DNA of 18,451 nucleotides from JAHDDW01 sp964648795 (GCA_964648795.1 CAZYMB010000019.1:1-18451); one strand, 5' to 3'; positions 9,611 through 16,214 are shown, numbered from the stretch's first letter. Notes: generated by a model from the letters alone, not told the origin. Translations and numbers: made by a program.

Positions 9611-9930
9611 CAGACAGGTACCACAACTACTGCTGTACCGTATGCATAAAGCTCGGCCGCGCCGCCGGCGATAGCAGAGGTAGTGAATCGGACGTTGACT
9701 ATTGCGTTAGCACCCAGACTTTGAGCCTGCGCAATCATCCGGTTAGTGGCTTCGTTACGTGACTCGCTTAGAAGTTCGGTGTAGCCAGTGAGTTCACCAC
9801 CAACTAGGTTCTTTAGGCCTGCACCAATGTCTCGACCCAAGTGTTTGGCTCTAATAGTGTTTCCACTAACTAACCCCTTGGCTTCCACCACGTTGTGGCC
9901 CGGAACATACTCTGTGTTTATAAGTAGCAT
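9610..9930 (-). CDS. YbjQ/UPF0145 family protein
   Basis: A 106-residue soluble protein that is almost entirely a YbjQ/UPF0145 domain: early VVEAKGLVSGNTIRAKHLGRD, central GYTELLSESRNEATNRMIAQA, then GANAIVNVRFTTS, and C-terminal ELYAYGTAVVV. The length equals the usual family length. It is the first gene of a two-gene unit with the membrane-anchored paralogue, overlapping by 1 nt. A partnership in a mixed oligomer is a reasonable inference. An AATAAT box lies 6 nt upstream of the ATG. It diverges from the CDP-alcohol transferase gene. Confidence 0.9.
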   Translation of the reverse strand: MLLINTEYVPGHNVVEAKGLVSGNTIRAKHLGRDIGAGLKNLVGGELTGYTELLSESRNEATNRMIAQAQSLGANAIVNVRFTTSAIAGGAAELYAYGTAVVVVPV

Positions 9931-9936
9931 GTGCTA

Positions 9937-9942
9937 ATTATT
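9937..9942 (-). promoter_or_regulatory. -10 box of the YbjQ pair
   Basis: AATAAT on the minus strand matches TATAAT at five of six positions and ends 6 nt before the ATG at 9930. No Shine-Dalgarno lies in those 6 nt, so the transcript is predicted to be leaderless. Confidence 0.5.
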
Positions 9943-9995
9943 GCACACATATTCAGGCGCTGACAGCAAACAGAAACAACTCGGGTGCCCAACTC

Positions 9996-10017
9996 CATCT
10001 TTAACAAGATGTAGGGT
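9996..10017 (+). promoter_or_regulatory. Palindrome abutting a leaderless -10 box
   Basis: CATCTT (9996-10001) and AAGATG (10006-10011) form a perfect inverted repeat around TAAC. It abuts TAGGGT (10012-10017), a TAnnnT -10 box ending 6 nt before the ATG at 10024. The palindrome therefore fills part of the -35/-10 spacer, where a repressor would block polymerase. It would control the transferase-transporter pair. Confidence 0.5.
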
Positions 10018-10023
10018 TTAACC

Positions 10024-10686
10024 ATGACAGCATTTGGAGGGGCAGAAAAAACCGGCAAGTCATTGCTGCACGCCCCGGAGCAGAAGTTCATTAAGTGGGC
10101 CATCCCAAAACTTCCCAAGTTTCTGATGTCACATCACCTCACCTATATGACACTGGCATGGTCTGGCCTAACTATTGCGTTTGGGTTTCTCGCCGACAAT
10201 GACCTGGTTTGGATTCATGGTATTTCTGTAATGGCCTTTATGCAGTGGCTGACCGACTCTCTCGACGGTTCACTCGGCAAATATCGCAAGCAGGGTCTAG
10301 TTCGTTGGGGCTTCTTCATGGACCACATCCTCGACTTTGTGTTTGGGGGAAGCATTGTGATTGCATACGCACTATTTGCGCCACCAGAGTTTGAGTTCTT
10401 GCTACTACTTCTATTGCTCGCAACTGGCACGATTATGGCTTCGTCATTCCTTAGTTTTGCTTCAAGTAACTCTTTTCAGGTTGCATTCTTTGGCATCGGA
10501 CCAACCGAGGTTCGCATTGTCTACATTGCAATGAATACTTTCGTCTGGTTATTCGGAACCAACGTATTCTGGTGGGGCATCCCGCTAGTTCTGGCCGTCA
10601 ATCTTGTTGCCTCGATTGTTTTGATTGCCCGCTCCAGCAAAGAACTCTGGCACCTGGACAAAGCAAACAATGTTGACGCAAACTAG
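10024..10686 (+). CDS. CDP-alcohol phosphatidyltransferase family protein
   Basis: A 220-residue integral membrane protein with about five or six hydrophobic segments. It carries the family signature in variant form: Asp78, Asp81-Gly82, then Gly85-Lys86 where Ala-Arg is usual, Gly96, Asp100 and Asp104. All four metal-binding aspartates are kept (DSLDGSLGK and GFFMDHILD). Such enzymes move a phosphatidyl or similar phospho-group from a CDP-alcohol to an acceptor alcohol. The AR-to-GK change and low overall resemblance mean that I would not call it PgsA, PIS or cardiolipin synthase. The EamA-type transporter starts on the base after its stop. A TAGGGT box 6 nt before the ATG and an adjoining palindrome suggest regulated leaderless transcription. 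Confidence 0.85.
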   Translation: MTAFGGAEKTGKSLLHAPEQKFIKWAIPKLPKFLMSHHLTYMTLAWSGLTIAFGFLADNDLVWIHGISVMAFMQWLTDSLDGSLGKYRKQGLVRWGFFMDHILDFVFGGSIVIAYALFAPPEFEFLLLLLLLATGTIMASSFLSFASSNSFQVAFFGIGPTEVRIVYIAMNTFVWLFGTNVFWWGIPLVLAVNLVASIVLIARSSKELWHLDKANNVDAN

Positions 10687-11559
10687 ATGAACCACTCCAG
10701 GCCGTCAGGCGTCAAACTGTTTATTGCGATCGTGCTGGTTGCTCTCTTTGGTGCAACCATTCCTGCGTTCTCGAAGTTCGCGCTAGAAGGCTTCGAAACT
10801 TTCTCACTTGCATGGGTACGATTCTTCTTTGCTTTAGCCGTCGGACTCGTTTGGATACGCCCGTCTAGGGAGATACTTCGTCAGGTCTGGAAACTCAAAT
10901 GGCTTGGCGTCGTTGGAGCGATCAACCCAGTCTTCGTTTTCTTCTCGCTAGAACACATACCGGCCAATATTGTGCCTTTCTTTTTCGCAGCAACACCAAT
11001 GCTTAGCCTGATCTACAACTACGTGACTACTAGAAACCTGCCATCTCTAACCCAGGGTTTCGGTTTTCTACTCGGACTTGTCGGAGTTGCCTGGATTACG
11101 ATAAATACATCTACCGATCAACCAACCGCACTTGGCGGCATAGGCCTACTAGCTGTTGCTGTTAGCGCCTTCTGGGTTTACAACACGTGGTCGAATAGGA
11201 TTCTAGCTGTGAGCGAGACCAAGCCAGATACTCTCGCTATCACGCTATTCATTGCAACCGTTGTTATAGCTACTCCCTTTGCAGTGCCTGAGGTTGCGAG
11301 TGTCAGCGACCAGATTGAGCTTTCACATATCGGAGCTGCGGCTATGGTCGGAGTGCTGGGAACCGCAGCTTTCTATTTTGGGCTACAACAACTTCTTAGA
11401 GTGGCAAATGCAGCTCGGGCTCAACTGTTCACCTACTTACAGGCACCTTTTGGAGCAATAATTGCATTTCTCCTCCTAGGCGAACAAGTCACCATGTCGC
11501 TAGCAATTGGTGGCACCCTCGCCTTATTAGGTGCTGCTTTAGCCAGTCGAGCTTCGTAA
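10687..11559 (+). CDS. EamA-family (DMT) transporter
   Basis: A 290-residue protein with about ten hydrophobic segments in two repeats, as in EamA (drug/metabolite transporter) proteins. The first half opens with FIAIVLVALFGATIPAFSKF and has the FAATPMLSLI segment. The second half has FYFGLQQLLRVANAARAQ followed by YLQAPFGAIIAFLLLGE, the familiar end of the second repeat. Members export or import amino acids, nucleotides, sugars or other small metabolites, so the substrate is unknown. The ATG immediately follows the stop codon of the CDP-alcohol transferase, so co-translation is likely. A shared role, such as moving a headgroup or precursor, is possible but unproven. Confidence 0.92.
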   Translation: MNHSRPSGVKLFIAIVLVALFGATIPAFSKFALEGFETFSLAWVRFFFALAVGLVWIRPSREILRQVWKLKWLGVVGAINPVFVFFSLEHIPANIVPFFFAATPMLSLIYNYVTTRNLPSLTQGFGFLLGLVGVAWITINTSTDQPTALGGIGLLAVAVSAFWVYNTWSNRILAVSETKPDTLAITLFIATVVIATPFAVPEVASVSDQIELSHIGAAAMVGVLGTAAFYFGLQQLLRVANAARAQLFTYLQAPFGAIIAFLLLGEQVTMSLAIGGTLALLGAALASRAS

Positions 11560-11587
11560 ATATGGGGCTTTTGGCCTACTGACAGCT

Positions 11588-11616
11588 TTCAGAGAAATGG
11601 CGTAATCTTGTATACA
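11588..11616 (+). promoter_or_regulatory. Promoter of the Tat-protein gene
   Basis: TTCAGA (11588-11593) and TATACA (11611-11616) are separated by 17 nt. The start codon follows 16 nt after the -10 with AAGGCGG between them, so this transcript has a short leader and a ribosome-binding site, unlike the leaderless genes nearby. Confidence 0.5.
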
Positions 11617-11632
11617 TAGCAAGGCGGTAATA

Positions 11633-12358
11633 ATGGCGGACAACGAACGCGAGAGCGCACAAACTCAATACAGTAGGCGGGATTTCTTAGCTCTATTTGG
11701 AGGGGCAGCCGTTGGAGCCGGGACCATTGGTGGAGGCATTCTCGCCTACAACGCTGCTACCTCAGGCAAGGTCGTAACAGATGACGCAGAGAATCTTGAT
11801 GCAGATGTAAGAATATACTTTGTTAACGAACGGAACCTTGATTCACTAATTGGCCGAAACGATGCTGAAGGCACAGTACAACTGGCTTCTACACTTGCCA
11901 GTCTGATGGGCAACGTTGACAGAGTTTCTACTAACATCAGTCGCGACCCTATTCTTGGGAACAATCAGCCCGAGAACCTCAGCGAAGAAAAACTAGCAGA
12001 GGCTACGGCAGGCGCAGACCTGGTCATTACTTACATTTACCCGCGCACAACTCCTGACCCAATCGCTCCAAATGCTCATGTGATATCAATCAATAACCAG
12101 ACGTTCACCCAAAGCGAAGTCAACTTTCTTCTGGACAATCCGATCCGCCAAGACTTTGAGACTCACCATCCTGAGTTGCTTCCAAAATTGAACGAAGTCC
12201 TGGCAGATGCTGGTGTATCAGCAACCACTGGAGCATTCGGTAATGGAGCGCCTTCTCCTAGCCCACAGCTGGGCGAAAGCGCCGACGTCACAACAGAACT
12301 TGGCGTTCCACAAGTGCAAGAGCAGGGCCAAGAACAGGTGCCTCGCTTAGGTAACTAA
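11633..12358 (+). CDS. Tat-exported protein of unknown function
   Basis: A 241-residue protein with a clear twin-arginine signal: SRRDFLAL at residues 14-21, followed by a small-residue hydrophobic stretch (FGGAAVGAGTIGGGILAY). The mature part (from about 45) has an alternating alpha/beta look, with short hydrophobic strands such as VRIYFVNER, ADLVITYIYP and AHVISIN. It ends in a Pro/Gln/Glu-rich tail from about 200. No Cys follows the signal, so it is not a lipoprotein. I do not recognise a family or metal site. Export by Tat means that it folds in the cytoplasm, often with a cofactor or partner. AAGGCGG precedes the ATG. It lies 162 bp before katG, which has its own promoter-like region. 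Confidence 0.8.
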   Translation: MADNERESAQTQYSRRDFLALFGGAAVGAGTIGGGILAYNAATSGKVVTDDAENLDADVRIYFVNERNLDSLIGRNDAEGTVQLASTLASLMGNVDRVSTNISRDPILGNNQPENLSEEKLAEATAGADLVITYIYPRTTPDPIAPNAHVISINNQTFTQSEVNFLLDNPIRQDFETHHPELLPKLNEVLADAGVSATTGAFGNGAPSPSPQLGESADVTTELGVPQVQEQGQEQVPRLGN

Positions 12359-12448
12359 CCCCGGAAAGCTTGTCTAAGACACTAGCAACGACTGCGCTCA
12401 CGTCTCTCGTCACAATATTCCGAGTTTCTGTGCATTACTAACTTTTAG

Positions 12449-12477
12449 TTGGACACATGTCCCTGTTTTACTAGGCT
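12449..12477 (+). promoter_or_regulatory. katG promoter with overlapping palindrome
   Basis: TTGGAC (12449-12454) and TAGGCT (12472-12477) are separated by 17 nt. The element GGACACATGTCC (12451-12462) has perfect 5-bp arms around CA and overlaps the -35. This is where a peroxide- or iron-responsive regulator would bind, but it does not closely match a Fur or OxyR box that I know. Predicted transcription starts near 12484, giving a leader of about 37 nt. Confidence 0.45.
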
Positions 12478-12483
12478 CTTTGT

Positions 12484-12505
12484 ATCGCAGCTTGTTGCTG
12501 CGGTT
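12484..12505 (+). promoter_or_regulatory. Hairpin in the katG 5' leader
   Basis: CGCAGC (12486-12491) and GCTGCG (12497-12502) pair around TTGTT; A-U and U-G pairs can extend the stem to 8 bp. GTTTTA follows, then the Shine-Dalgarno AGGAGA (12511-12516). The stem lies at the predicted 5' end of the mRNA. It could stabilise the transcript or act as an attenuator, since the T-run makes it terminator-like. Confidence 0.4.
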
Positions 12506-12520
12506 TTACAAGGAGAAAAC

Positions 12521-14674
12521 ATGTCCGACGAGAGAAGCTGCCCAGTAGCTCATAATCCGCATACGGAGAGAGGAACCATAGCCAACGCCCATTGGTGGCC
12601 AAACCAGCTGAACTTAAATATTCTGCACCAAGGTCACCCAGCGTCTAACCCAATGGATGACGACTTTGACTATGCCGCAGAATTTGCTTCACTTGACTAC
12701 GCTGCTCTCAAACAAGACCTAACAACTCTTATGACTGACTCCCAAGAGTGGTGGCCAGCAGACTACGGACACTATGGCCCATTCTTTATACGTATGGCTT
12801 GGCACTCAGCTGGCACCTACCGAACCCATGACGGTCGTGGTGGTGGAGCTTCCGGAACACAACGTTTCGCTCCCCTAAACAGCTGGCCAGACAACGGCAA
12901 CCTCGATAAAGCTCGAGCACTTCTAGAGCCAATCAAGAAAAAGTATGGTCGCAAGATTTCATGGGCTGACCTAATGATCCTTACCGGTAACGTCGCTCTC
13001 GAATCTATGGGCTTTAAAACCTTCGGTTTCGCTGGTGGACGTGAAGATGTGTGGGGTCCAGAAGAAGATATTTACTGGGGTCCAGAAGACATTTGGTTAG
13101 ATGACCAACGCTACTCGGGTGACCGAGAATTAATGGAACCACTTGGTGCAGTACAGATGGGTCTCATCTATGTGAACCCTGAAGGCCCTAACGGAAACCC
13201 TGACCCAGTTGCTTCTGGTCGAGACATTCGTGAGACCTTTGGCCGTATGGCAATGAACGACGAAGAAACAGTAGCTTTAGTCGCTGGTGGACACGCTTTC
13301 GGCAAGATGCACGGAGCGGGCCCTGAAGACATGGTCGGTACAGAACCAGAAGGTGCTCCAATGGAGCAGCAACTCAAAGGCTGGAAGAACGACTTTGAGT
13401 CTGGACACGGTGTGCACACAACTACTGCCGGTTTCGAAGGTGCTTGGAACTCAACACCAACACAGTGGGACAACAACTATCTCGAAACACTAATGGACAA
13501 CGATTGGGAGCTCACCGAGAGCCCAGCGGGTCACAAGCAGTGGACTGCCCCAGCGTTGGCTGGAACTGTCCCAGATGCTCATGATTCATCTCTGACTCAT
13601 GCACCAACAATGTCAACTGCTGACATGGCTCTAAAGATGGACCCAATTTATGCTGAGATTTCACAGCGTTTCCGTGACAACCCAGAACAACTAGACGAAG
13701 CGTTCGCTAAGGCATGGTTCAAGCTAACTCACCGTGACATGGGACCAAAGGTTCGTTACATCGGGCCAGAAGTTCCGGAAGGCGAAATGTTATGGCACGA
13801 CGTAGTAGACGCTGGACCAACACTGTCAGACTCTCAGGTTGATGAAGCCAAGACTGCACTTATGACTTCTGGTCTTTCTGTAGCTGACCTTGTTACAACT
13901 GCTTGGGCTTCGGCTTCGACATTTAGAAACTCTGACAAGCGTGGAGGAGCCAACGGTGCTCGCATCAGACTTGCTCCTCAAAACAATTGGGAAGCCAACC
14001 ACCCAGATGACCTACGTCGGGTTTTCGGAGTTCTAGATGATGTACAAGCAAACTTAGGTTTCGATGTTTCTATGGCAGACTTAATCGTCTTAGGTGGTGC
14101 AGCAGCAGTAGAGTCAGCGGCTAAGGCAGCTGGTATAACTGTGAGCGTTCCGGTAAGCACTGGACGTGGTGACGCCACCCAAGAGCAAACCGATGAGGAA
14201 AGCTTTGCATGGCTCGAGCCAAAGGCAGACGGTTTCAGAAACCACCTAGGTAAAGGCATAAGTCACGTAGCCGAACACTTCCTAGTTGATAAAGCTCAAC
14301 TACTTGGCCTAGCTGCACCAGAGATGACTGCTCTGGTCGGTGGACTTAGAGTTCTAGGTGTATCTCATGAAAACCACGGAGTTCTTACAAGCAACGTCGG
14401 TCAACTAAGCAATGACTTCTTCGTCAACTTAATGGACCACAACATTAACTGGACCGCAGCTGACGGCTCTGAAGATACCTTCGAAGCTAAAGCAAGTGGA
14501 TCAGACGAAGTTAAGTGGACGGGAACACGCAACGACCTTGTGTTTGGTTCTAACTCTATTCTTCGAGCAATATCTGATGTATACGCAGCAGACGACGCTA
14601 AAGAAAAGTTTGCAAACGACTTTGCGAAAGCTTGGACAAAGGTAATGGAAGCAGACCGCTTCGACCTTGCCTAG
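12521..14674 (+). CDS. katG: Catalase-peroxidase
   Basis: A bifunctional heme enzyme that removes hydrogen peroxide and oxidises donors; cytoplasmic, normally a homodimer. It has 717 residues in the usual two tandem peroxidase-like halves. Distal heme residues are Arg91, Trp94 and His95 (RMAWHSAGTYR). The Trp-Tyr-Met adduct needed for catalase activity would be Trp94, Tyr217 (in YVNPEGPNGNPDP) and Met243. The proximal heme ligand is His258 in GGHAFGKMHGAG, with Trp309 beside it. The usual wording of that motif is GGHTFGKTHGAG, so two Thr are replaced. The position matching Ser315 of M. tuberculosis KatG is Ala303. The ATG at 12521 follows AGGAGA at ideal spacing; an in-frame start at 12449 would lie inside the promoter. 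It complements SodN, whose product is peroxide. Confidence 0.97.
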   Translation: MSDERSCPVAHNPHTERGTIANAHWWPNQLNLNILHQGHPASNPMDDDFDYAAEFASLDYAALKQDLTTLMTDSQEWWPADYGHYGPFFIRMAWHSAGTYRTHDGRGGGASGTQRFAPLNSWPDNGNLDKARALLEPIKKKYGRKISWADLMILTGNVALESMGFKTFGFAGGREDVWGPEEDIYWGPEDIWLDDQRYSGDRELMEPLGAVQMGLIYVNPEGPNGNPDPVASGRDIRETFGRMAMNDEETVALVAGGHAFGKMHGAGPEDMVGTEPEGAPMEQQLKGWKNDFESGHGVHTTTAGFEGAWNSTPTQWDNNYLETLMDNDWELTESPAGHKQWTAPALAGTVPDAHDSSLTHAPTMSTADMALKMDPIYAEISQRFRDNPEQLDEAFAKAWFKLTHRDMGPKVRYIGPEVPEGEMLWHDVVDAGPTLSDSQVDEAKTALMTSGLSVADLVTTAWASASTFRNSDKRGGANGARIRLAPQNNWEANHPDDLRRVFGVLDDVQANLGFDVSMADLIVLGGAAAVESAAKAAGITVSVPVSTGRGDATQEQTDEESFAWLEPKADGFRNHLGKGISHVAEHFLVDKAQLLGLAAPEMTALVGGLRVLGVSHENHGVLTSNVGQLSNDFFVNLMDHNINWTAADGSEDTFEAKASGSDEVKWTGTRNDLVFGSNSILRAISDVYAADDAKEKFANDFAKAWTKVMEADRFDLA

Positions 14675-14695
14675 CATCAGCTAAAAGATACTTAC

Positions 14696-14738
14696 GTTTG
14701 CCCGCTATCTCTATTGAGGTGGCGGGCGAACTGCTTTT
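14696..14738 (+). terminator. Intrinsic terminator after katG
   Basis: GTTTGCCCGC (14696-14705) and GCGGGCGAAC (14722-14731) form a 10-bp stem with one G-U pair. The sequence TGC and then TTTT (14735-14738) follow. It sits 21 nt after the katG stop in a convergent interval and may also limit read-through from the opposite strand. Confidence 0.85.
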
Positions 14739-14744
14739 GTGTCC

Positions 14745-15050
14745 CTAAGAGATAAGAATCTCTAGTTCCACTCTAACTATGTCGCCTTCTTCGATGCCTT
14801 CAGCTTTGCGCACTGGCTTCTTGATCGGCAAGATATAGCACTCCTTTTCGGTACTTGGAAACAAACTGGTGTTCCATGTAGTCTCCCCCACAGTGACTTG
14901 TACTTTGACAGATCCGAAACCGCCTAGATCTGGTGTCATCTCCTCTATCTGATCTGACTCGTCCTCGGGAACACTCAAAAAGAACCAAGAGATGCCATTT
15001 TCTGCCGTCCAAGGCCAGAGCTCGGTCTCGAACTCAAAGATTGGGTTCAC
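14745..15050 (-). CDS. DUF1905 family protein
   Basis: A 101-residue protein matching the small beta-barrel-like DUF1905 family: FEFETELWPW at the start, WFFLSVPEDESDQIEEM in the middle, GFGSVKVQVTVGETTWNTSLFPS, then YILPIKKPVRKAEGIEEGDIVRVELEI. Function is unknown; the family occurs as stand-alone proteins or fused to a YdeI-type domain. The GTG start directly follows the TAA stop of the monooxygenase-like gene with no gap, so the two are translated from one message. No signal peptide or membrane segment is present. Confidence 0.9.
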   Translation of the reverse strand: MNPIFEFETELWPWTAENGISWFFLSVPEDESDQIEEMTPDLGGFGSVKVQVTVGETTWNTSLFPSTEKECYILPIKKPVRKAEGIEEGDIVRVELEILIS

Positions 15051-15362
15051 TTAGTCCCACTCGAGAATGTCTGACACCTTATCGATTCTGTACTTCATAA
15101 TGTCCTTAGTGAAGTCATACTTAGGAGCCACGGTTTCGTTCCAGACCTTTGAGTGTTCTGTTGCTATATGTGCCTGTAGATGCTCTTGGCTTTCCCAACG
15201 CTCGTAAACCTGCACTAGCGAATCATCAACTGGATCGATGCAGAAAGTATAACGATAGCAGCCATCTTCTTTAGCTGAAGCTGCAATCATAGAAGCAGCA
15301 TCATCTATAAAGGCCTGACGTTTTGACGGGTCGAGTTTGAATGTTCCAGCAATAATTAGCAT
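15051..15362 (-). CDS. Antibiotic-biosynthesis-monooxygenase (ABM) family protein
   Basis: A 103-residue ferredoxin-like ABM domain protein, related to YgiN-type quinol monooxygenases: MLIIAGTFKLDPSKRQAFIDD, then EDGCYRYTFCIDP, then VYERWESQEHLQAH. That last block is the typical strand-helix signature (W-x-x-x-E-x-L-x-x-H). Such proteins are usually dimers that act on quinones or aromatic substrates without cofactors. The exact substrate cannot be inferred. TAGGTT lies 6 nt upstream of the ATG, inside a palindrome. The DUF1905 gene follows without a gap. A role in redox or quinone detoxification near katG is plausible, but it lies on the opposite strand. Confidence 0.88.
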   Translation of the reverse strand: MLIIAGTFKLDPSKRQAFIDDAASMIAASAKEDGCYRYTFCIDPVDDSLVQVYERWESQEHLQAHIATEHSKVWNETVAPKYDFTKDIMKYRIDKVSDILEWD

Positions 15363-15368
15363 CGAACA

Positions 15369-15387
15369 AACCTAGCAGATGGCTAGG
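15369..15387 (-). promoter_or_regulatory. Leaderless -10 box inside a palindrome
   Basis: On the minus strand TAGGTT (15369-15374) ends 6 nt before the ATG at 15362. CCTAGC (15371-15376) and GCTAGG (15382-15387) form a perfect inverted repeat with a 5-nt centre, overlapping that -10 box. A regulator bound here would cover the promoter. The same repeat followed by TTT could instead be a weak terminator for the upstream gene. Confidence 0.45.
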
Positions 15388-15435
15388 CTGCTGAGCTAGT
15401 TAAGTTGCTGATGGAGAGCAAAATCGTAGAACTGG

Positions 15436-15451
15436 TTTCGCCAGAGCGAAA
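15436..15451 (-). terminator. Possible terminator hairpin of the anchored-protein gene
   Basis: TTTCGC and GCGAAA form a perfect 6-bp stem with a 4-nt loop, 31 nt beyond the stop of the anchored protein gene. The nearest T-run on that strand comes only after about 11 nt, so this is a weak call. Confidence 0.3.
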
Positions 15452-15482
15452 TACTAGCATTAGGGTGCACTCAAGGCGGTTT

Positions 15483-16159
15483 CTAATTTTCGGGGACGAT
15501 TGTTTCGGGCACTGGCTCGGGTGCTGGGACCTCGACGAGGTCATCGGGAGGCGTCGCTTCATCAGTTTCCAGGGGCTCAGCTCCAGCTCCAGCTCCAGCT
15601 CCATCATCGGCGACCGAACCCTCGACTGGATCATTCCTAAGGACAGCTATTGTTTGAACTACCCGATCAACTGAAGGTCGATACAGAACTTGAATATCAG
15701 TAAACACAAGGTATAGGTCGCCAACCTCGACTACATCGGCAATTTCACGCCCGGCTATCGAGGACAAGCTAGCAAGCGCATCCGCATCGTTAACTAGAAG
15801 CGTTGAATTTAAAGTCTGCCCGTCTAACAGNNNNNNNNNNNNNNNNNNNNNNNNNNNNNNNNNNNNNNNNNNNNNNNNNNNNNNNNNNNNNNNNNNNNNN
15901 NNNNNNNNNNNNNNNNNNNNNNNNNNNNNNGCGCATCCGCATCGTTAACTAGAAGCGTTGAATTTAAAGTCTGCCCGTCTAACAGAATTTGCTCACGAAC
16001 ACGGGCCTCGACATCTTCTGGTGCAATGCCTTGATTCGAGCCGCCCTGAGAGGATGGGTTGGAGTCGCCTGTAGGCTCATCGGAATCTAAGCTGGTAACA
16101 GCCCAAACACCTGCTCCTATCGCCACTAGCGCAACTATGGCAGCACCCAAGAATTTCAT
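15483..16159 (-). CDS. Secreted or membrane-anchored protein, split by assembly gap
   Basis: The coding sequence starts with the ATG at 16159 (MKFLGAAIVALVAIGAGVWAV, a signal anchor). It is interrupted by 100 N and resumes to the TAG at 15483. If the 55-bp repeat flanking the N run is collapsed to one copy, the two parts join in the same frame. This gives a 173-residue protein: anchor (4-22), Ser/Gly/Gln-rich linker (25-45), a small folded region (about 46-120, including VEVGDLYLVFTDIQVLY), then an acidic Gly-Ala and Pro-rich tail. I recognise no family. It is predicted to sit on the outside of the membrane. TAAGAT lies 6 nt before the ATG. It lies downstream of the repeat-fibre gene with its own promoter. 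Confidence 0.75.
15579..15602. repeat. Hexanucleotide tandem repeat AGCTCC x4
   Basis: Four perfect copies of AGCTCC lie inside the coding sequence of the anchored protein, giving a Gly-Ala run on the minus strand. A change in copy number would add or remove two residues without a frameshift. Confidence 0.9.
15776..15830. repeat. 55-bp direct repeat, left copy
   Basis: Identical to 15931-15985 and ending exactly at the N run. Most likely the end of one contig that overlaps the next by an assembler word length of 55. Confidence 0.95.
15831..15930. other. Assembly gap, 100 N
   Basis: Exactly 100 N, the usual placeholder for a gap of unknown size. Its flanks are the same 55 bp, and merging them restores an open frame. 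The gap is probably not real. Confidence 0.95.
15931..15985. repeat. 55-bp direct repeat, right copy
   Basis: Begins directly after the N run and equals 15776-15830 base for base. Confidence 0.95.
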
Positions 16160-16165
16160 GCCCAG

Positions 16166-16171
16166 ATCTTA
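16166..16171 (-). promoter_or_regulatory. -10 box of the anchored-protein gene
   Basis: TAAGAT on the minus strand ends 6 nt before the ATG at 16159, again with no Shine-Dalgarno between. Confidence 0.5.
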
Positions 16172-16214
16172 CCACTTCACTGGCTACCAAACGGGTAACC
16201 AGAGTCTGGCAGAT

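Noticed and set aside
12449..12520. KatG start at 12449
   Set aside because: Would encode a Cys-rich 24-residue extension absent from KatG proteins and lies in the promoter; the ATG at 12521 has AGGAGA at ideal spacing.
15776..15985. A biological 55-bp tandem duplication or attachment-site pair around an insertion
   Set aside because: The repeats end exactly at the N run on both sides, and merging them restores the frame, so an assembly overlap is the better explanation.
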